Source: DASUGM01 sp036274055
GTDB taxonomy: Bacteria > Acidobacteriota > Vicinamibacteria > Vicinamibacterales > SCN-69-37
Reading direction: 5' to 3'
Assembly: GCA_036274055.1 (NCBI GenBank)
Contig: DASUGM010000342.1
Location: 1-42,683 of the forward strand
DNA: 42,683 nucleotides
Each line of letters begins with the position of its first letter. The stretch's first letter is position 1. A program made the position numbers and the translations under genes. A model generated the notes under the pieces. The model did not search any database and had not been told where the DNA came from. It saw only the letters and a list, made by a program, of their open reading frames with translations. Below, piece after piece: positions 38,712 to 42,683 of this stretch.

Positions 38712-39431
38712 CTACTGCTCGCCGACGAATTTGTACCCAAGCCCGTGCACGGTGAGCAGGTATTGCGGATGGCGCGGGTTCGGCTCGATCTTCTGCCGCA
38801 CCCAGGCGACGTGGACGTCGACGGTGCGCGTCGACGGCATCGAGTGGTAGCCCCAGACTTCGTTCAGCAGCTCGTCGCGTGAGAGCGTCGCGCCGCGATG
38901 CTCGATGAAGTATTTCAAGAGCAGGAACTCGCGGGCGGAGAAGTCGAGCGGCTGGCCGTTGCGGGTGACCTCGGCCTTGCGGAAGTCGACGCTGATGCCG
39001 CCGAACGTGTACGCGGTCGTGCCGGCCGCCGCCGCGGTGCGGCGGCGCAGCTGCACTTCGATGCGCGCGGTCAGCTCCATCATGTCGAACGGCTTGGTCA
39101 TGTAGTCGTCGGCGCCGAGCTTCAGGCCGAGCACTTTGTCGACGACCTGGCCGCGCGCCGTGAGCATGATGATCGGCGTGGTGACGCCGCGCTGGCGGAC
39201 GTCGCGGCAGACGTCGAAACCGTTGGCCCCGGGCAGCATGACGTCGAGCAGAATCACGTCCCACGGCTCGCGCGTCGCCCGTTCGAAGCCTGACGGTCCG
39301 TCGGCGGCCGAGGCCACCACGTAGCCTTCGCTCTTGAGCCGGTCGGTCAGCGTGATCACCAGGCCAGGCTCATCTTCGATGAGCAGGACGCGCCGGCCTG
39401 GGCCCGGCGGCGGTGCCGAAGGACGCGCCAT
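38712..39431 (-). CDS. OmpR-family response regulator
   Basis: A 239-residue protein. Its receiver domain has acidic residues in LLIEDEPG (19-21), the phosphoacceptor Asp63 in VILLDVMLPGANG, and Lys113 in YMTKPFD. A C-terminal winged helix (about 140-239) follows, with FSAREFLLLKYFIEHRGATLSRDELLNEVWG and the OmpR/PhoB-like RTVDVHVAWVRQKIE. The ATG overlaps the kinase stop by one base (TCAT on the plus strand), so the two are translated together. It should bind direct-repeat DNA when phosphorylated; a candidate repeat pair lies in the kinase/LolA gap. Confidence 0.97.
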   Translation of the reverse strand: MARPSAPPPGPGRRVLLIEDEPGLVITLTDRLKSEGYVVASAADGPSGFERATREPWDVILLDVMLPGANGFDVCRDVRQRGVTTPIIMLTARGQVVDKVLGLKLGADDYMTKPFDMMELTARIEVQLRRRTAAAAGTTAYTFGGISVDFRKAEVTRNGQPLDFSAREFLLLKYFIEHRGATLSRDELLNEVWGYHSMPSTRTVDVHVAWVRQKIEPNPRHPQYLLTVHGLGYKFVGEQ

Positions 39432-41446
39432 CAGGCGGAGTGTCCACCGGCGCTCGGCGCCGGAGTTGGCAGCGGCTGATGCACGGGATCGGCAATCGCC
39501 GCCGGCAGATGCAGCGTGAACGTAGCGCCGTCGCCTGGTACTGATTGCACCGTGACCCGGCCGCCATGCGCCTCGGCGATGCGCTTGACCAGGCTGAGGC
39601 CGAGCCCGTTGCCGTGGATCTGCCGATCGACGGCATAGCGGCCGCGGTAGAACGCTTCGAAGACGTGCGGGAGATCCTCGGGATCGATGCCGCGTCCGCG
39701 ATCGCGGACCGACAGCTGCACCTCCGACCGGCCACGCACGTTCACGTGCCGCAGCGCAACCCCAATCCAGCGGCCGTCGCCGCCGTACTTGATCGCGTTG
39801 GTCACGAGGTTGTTGAAGGCGCGGCGCATCGCACCCTCGTCGGCGAGCACGAGCGGGACGTCTCCGTCGATTTCGACCGCGATCGTGAAGTCGTCCCCGT
39901 CGATCAACGCCGCCGAGGCCGACATGACGTCCTGCACGACCGCGCCCAGATCGATCGGCCGGGCGCGCAGGTTCTGCCGGTTGCCGCTGAGCCCCGCGTA
40001 CTCGAGCACCTGTTCGACCATGTCGGTGAGCCGGCGTCCCTCCGCCTCGATCAGATCGCCGTAGCGCTGCGCCTGTGACGCATCATGCACCACGCCGGCC
40101 GACAAGTTCTGCGCCGCGGATCGGATTACCGCCAGCGGCGTCCGCAACTCGTGCGAGACGGTCGCGACGAAGTCCATCTGCTGCGCCGCGAGGCGCTCCG
40201 AGCGGCGCGCATTCAGGACGACCAAACCGATGCCGGCGACCAGCACCGACAGAATGCCGAAGCTCAGCCACAGGTTGCGCTGGCGAACCTGCGCCACCGC
40301 CTTGTCCAGCGATCCGGCGCTGTGCTGCAGCAACACCGTCCATGACCGCGTCAGTCGCAGCTGCGTGGCGGTGAAGCCCGATCCGGGTGCCGCGATCGGG
40401 ACGCCAGCCGATCCACGGGCTTCCGTCAACGGCACGGCGCCGCGACTGTTTTCGACCAGCACCGAAAAGCGGCTCGCGGACCCGTCGCGAGGCACGGGAG
40501 TCGATCCGCCGGCCGCAGTCCCGCCGCGACTGGTGCCGTTGGCAGACCACGTCACCAGCCGGCCGTCAGTCGCGAACCGCGTGGTCGGCGAGCGGATGGC
40601 GAAAAACGGCATCGCGACGTCGGCAGCAGGCGTCGAGATGACATCACCGCCCGGATAGGAAAGCAGCGGCCGTTCTTTGTTGTCGATCACCGAGACGCGA
40701 TAGCGGTCCAGGCCGAAGTGACGATCCGCCAGCGCCGTCAGCACGTTGTTGACCAGGACGCTGCGATCGAGTTCGACGATGAGGAACTCGTGGCCCACGC
40801 GCATCGACACGACCATTTCGGCGCGCGCGAGGTCGCGCTTGTCGAGCTCGCGCACGATTGCCCCGGGTGTGGCCTGCGTGTCGGCCGGCAAATGAGACGC
40901 CTCAATCATCTGGCGATTGACGACATTGATGAGCAACGCGGGCGCGTCGATCACCAGTTGATTCATGCCGAGCGTGAACACCTGCGCGCGCGCGGAGGCC
41001 ACCGCGGGAGGCAGTTCGAGCTCCGGTGACAATGCGGTGCGTGCCGGTATCAGGTTGTCCGGCCAGTCGACCGGCTCGAAACGATCGCCCTCCAACCGGC
41101 TGAGGGTCGCCGCCCCCTTTTCCGTCGACGCGAAGTACACCGCGCGGACGATGTCGGGGAAGCGCGCCGTTTCCTTCCACTTCGCGAGTGCCGCCGCGAC
41201 CGGCGCAGCCTCGACGGCCGGGGCTTGACCCGCAGCCGCGGAGAACGTCGTGAACGCCAGCGTGATCTCGCGATCGAAATCGTCGGCGAACTCGGTGGCG
41301 CGATGTTGCAGGGCGGAGCGCATTGCGTCGCGCTCGGCGTCGCTGACCTGCCCCAGCCATCGGTACTGGAGGGCGGCGAGCGTCCCGACCAGCAGGACCA
41401 GCCCGGCCGGCACGACGAGCCCGAGGCGCCAGCGTGTGGTGCGCAC
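39431..41446 (-). CDS. Membrane sensor histidine kinase
   Basis: A GTG-started 671-residue kinase. TM1 is near 8-27 (LGLVVPAGLVLLVGTLAALQ), a large periplasmic sensing region (about 28-390) follows, then TM2 (LWLSFGILSVLVAGIGLVVL). The HisKA has the phosphoacceptor His432 in FVATVSHELRTPLAVI. The HATPase_c has the N box NNLVTNAIKYG (about 545), G1 DRGRGI and G2 GNGLGLSLV. It should sense an envelope cue and phosphorylate Asp63 of the adjacent regulator. The periplasmic domain has no recognised fold. The gene is first of the pair and divergent from a LolA-like gene. Confidence 0.96.
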   Translation of the reverse strand: MRTTRWRLGLVVPAGLVLLVGTLAALQYRWLGQVSDAERDAMRSALQHRATEFADDFDREITLAFTTFSAAAGQAPAVEAAPVAAALAKWKETARFPDIVRAVYFASTEKGAATLSRLEGDRFEPVDWPDNLIPARTALSPELELPPAVASARAQVFTLGMNQLVIDAPALLINVVNRQMIEASHLPADTQATPGAIVRELDKRDLARAEMVVSMRVGHEFLIVELDRSVLVNNVLTALADRHFGLDRYRVSVIDNKERPLLSYPGGDVISTPAADVAMPFFAIRSPTTRFATDGRLVTWSANGTSRGGTAAGGSTPVPRDGSASRFSVLVENSRGAVPLTEARGSAGVPIAAPGSGFTATQLRLTRSWTVLLQHSAGSLDKAVAQVRQRNLWLSFGILSVLVAGIGLVVLNARRSERLAAQQMDFVATVSHELRTPLAVIRSAAQNLSAGVVHDASQAQRYGDLIEAEGRRLTDMVEQVLEYAGLSGNRQNLRARPIDLGAVVQDVMSASAALIDGDDFTIAVEIDGDVPLVLADEGAMRRAFNNLVTNAIKYGGDGRWIGVALRHVNVRGRSEVQLSVRDRGRGIDPEDLPHVFEAFYRGRYAVDRQIHGNGLGLSLVKRIAEAHGGRVTVQSVPGDGATFTLHLPAAIADPVHQPLPTPAPSAGGHSA

Positions 41447-41515
41447 GAATGAATCCTAGCACGCGTACGCTCCAGGGATTGAGCTGTAAAGCATTGATTC
41501 CATTGACTTTACTTT

Positions 41516-41549
41516 CTTAACAATCTCTTTGCGGACGCTTAACCATCTC
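41516..41549 (+). promoter_or_regulatory. Direct repeat CTTAAC-ATCTC, candidate response-regulator site
   Basis: CTTAACAATCTC (41516-41527) and CTTAACCATCTC (41538-41549) differ at one base and start 22 bases apart, about two helical turns. OmpR-type regulators normally bind such same-face direct repeats. It lies in the divergent gap between the kinase gene and the LolA-like gene, within a locally A/T-rich stretch starting near 41490. The link to the neighbouring regulator is an inference. Confidence 0.35.
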
Positions 41550-41614
41550 CAGGCGACCGGGACCCACCATGGACTCGTCTACATGGCTACGCGCGCAAAT
41601 GCGGCGGTGCGCCC

Positions 41615-41656
<42 letters not shown>

Positions 41657-41666
41657 GAGCTCTTCA

Positions 41667-42683
41667 ATGAAGAAACTGATTCACACCGCAATCGTCGCCG
41701 TGCTGGCCGCTGAAGTGCTCGTGCTCGGCCAGGGCAGCGACATCAACAAGGTGATGAGCGACGTTCGAGCCGCGCTCGGCGGCGCCAAGAGCGCCGAGGT
41801 GAAGACGCTGTCGGCGATCGGCCGGACCACGCGGACGCGGTCCGATGGCACCGCCAGCGAGCAGGAATTCGAGCTGTCGCTGCAGTTGCCTGACAAGTAC
41901 ATGAAGCGCGACGTGCTGATGTCGATGGGCCCGACCAGCATCTACCGCAACACCGGCTTCAATGGCGATGGGCTAATCAATCTCACCGACACGCCGCCGT
42001 CGCTGGCGTCGGGCGGCGGGGTGCGCATGGTGATGATCGGACCGGGGTCGGCGCCTGCGGGCGCCAAGCTGACCCCCGAGGAGACCGCCGAGCTCAACCG
42101 CAAGCAGCTCGTCAGCACCAAGCAGGATTTTGCGCGGCTGACCCTTGGAATGTTCGCGCAGTCGTTCCCGGTTTACCCGCTCCAGTTCACCAGCGGCGGC
42201 GTCGCCGAATCCGCCGACGGCGCCGCCGATGTCGTCGTCGTCAGGGGTGACGGTGAGTTCGACGTCAAGCTGTTCATCGATCAGAAGACCCACTTGCCGT
42301 TGATGCTGAGCTGGATGGCCAAGGAGCCGCTGCAGATGAACTTCACCAGCGGTTCGGGGCGCGCTGGTGGCGGCGCTGGCCCGACGGGGTTCAGCAGCGG
42401 CGGGGGCAACGTCCAGGTCGTTGGCGCCGGAGGCGGTGGCGGTGCGCGCGGCGGCCAGCAGATGACCCCCGAGCAGATGGCGCAGATGCAGAAAGAAATG
42501 GACGCTCGGATGGCCGAGGCCGAGAAGAATCGAAAGGTCGTCGAGTACCGGATGTTCTACGCCGACTACAAGACCTACGATGGCGTGAAACTGCCGACGC
42601 GCATTCAACGGATGGTCGATGGCAAGCCGACCGAAGAGCTCGCCTTCGACAAGATCAAACTCAACGCGAAGATCGATCCGAAG
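41667..42683 (+). CDS. LolA-like secreted protein (partial)
   Basis: The ATG at 41667 follows GAGGAGC by 6 bases. The gene runs off the window after 339 codons with no stop. A signal peptide (MKKLIHTAIVAVLAAEVLVL) is followed by a domain with the LolA/LppX layout: strands such as FELSLQLPDKYMKRDVLMSM, VKLFIDQKTHLPLMLSW and EYRMFYADYKTYDGVKLPTR. A GGGGAR-type Gly-rich stretch lies between about residues 230 and 270, as in other exported proteins here. LolA-fold proteins carry lipoproteins or lipids through the periplasm, but this one may only share the fold. It may be controlled by the adjacent two-component system. Confidence 0.75.
   Translation, partial: MKKLIHTAIVAVLAAEVLVLGQGSDINKVMSDVRAALGGAKSAEVKTLSAIGRTTRTRSDGTASEQEFELSLQLPDKYMKRDVLMSMGPTSIYRNTGFNGDGLINLTDTPPSLASGGGVRMVMIGPGSAPAGAKLTPEETAELNRKQLVSTKQDFARLTLGMFAQSFPVYPLQFTSGGVAESADGAADVVVVRGDGEFDVKLFIDQKTHLPLMLSWMAKEPLQMNFTSGSGRAGGGAGPTGFSSGGGNVQVVGAGGGGGARGGQQMTPEQMAQMQKEMDARMAEAEKNRKVVEYRMFYADYKTYDGVKLPTRIQRMVDGKPTEELAFDKIKLNAKIDPK

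Overview
The window is about 42.7 kb of high-GC, gene-dense DNA. It looks like an Acidobacteriota chromosome, probably class Vicinamibacteria. The grounds are a PadR regulator overlapping a MacB/FtsX-type permease of the acidobacterial duplicated orphan permease (ADOP) type, several secreted carboxypeptidase-regulatory-like (CarboxypepD_reg) proteins, a PWPGFRGP-type PQQ propeller protein, an S9 peptidase with poly-Gly inserts, and many GTG/TTG starts with 4-base stop/start overlaps. The placement is an inference from gene content; no rRNA or tRNA gene was recognised.

Layout. 1-2342 (+): the 3' end of signal peptidase I, then a tight run of a MOSC protein, a small lipoprotein, a SnoaL/NTF2-like protein, a small membrane protein and a GNAT acetyltransferase. 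2477-5318 (+): two secreted proteins with a decayed small gene between them. 5367-8555 (+): small membrane and secreted proteins, two DUF1801-type proteins and a GPH-type sugar/cation transporter. 8546-9136 (-): a TMEM175-type channel. 9183-15553 (+): two bacterial PH-domain membrane proteins, two large CarboxypepD_reg secreted proteins and a small membrane protein, all abutting or overlapping. 15584-17002 (-): a PQQ propeller protein, divergent from an S9 peptidase (17523-20294, +). 20957-28454 (-): a VWA lipoprotein and a Tat-exported amine oxidase, then a four-gene envelope module made of a coiled-coil membrane protein, a Vps4/FtsH-like AAA+ ATPase, a PspA/IM30 (ESCRT-III-like) protein and a membrane-anchored substrate-binding protein fused to an OmpA domain. 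29175-34811 (-): a quinone oxidoreductase, a DUF885 peptidase, and ADOP with PadR. 35059-38522 (+): a TIGR01777 epimerase and an ABC exporter pair. 38712-41446 (-): a histidine kinase/response regulator pair, divergent from a LolA-like secreted protein that runs off the 3' end.

Two things stand out. First, the 23355-28454 module joins an ESCRT-III-like membrane remodeller, an AAA+ ATPase with a Vps4-like pore loop and a periplasmic sensor-like SBP-OmpA protein in one almost fully overlapping operon. I infer an envelope-integrity system in which the PG-anchored binding protein senses the periplasm and the ATPase acts on the PspA-like polymer. Second, most long intergenic gaps hold a different low-complexity element. 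Many are built from 7-bp words, and most are arranged as long inverted repeats. Some supply stop codons, and a possibly related class of dispersed repeat supplies a signal peptide. The largest is a 405-bp nested palindrome between the PQQ and S9 genes.

Most of the remaining gene products are exported or membrane proteins, so this is largely an envelope and secretion region.
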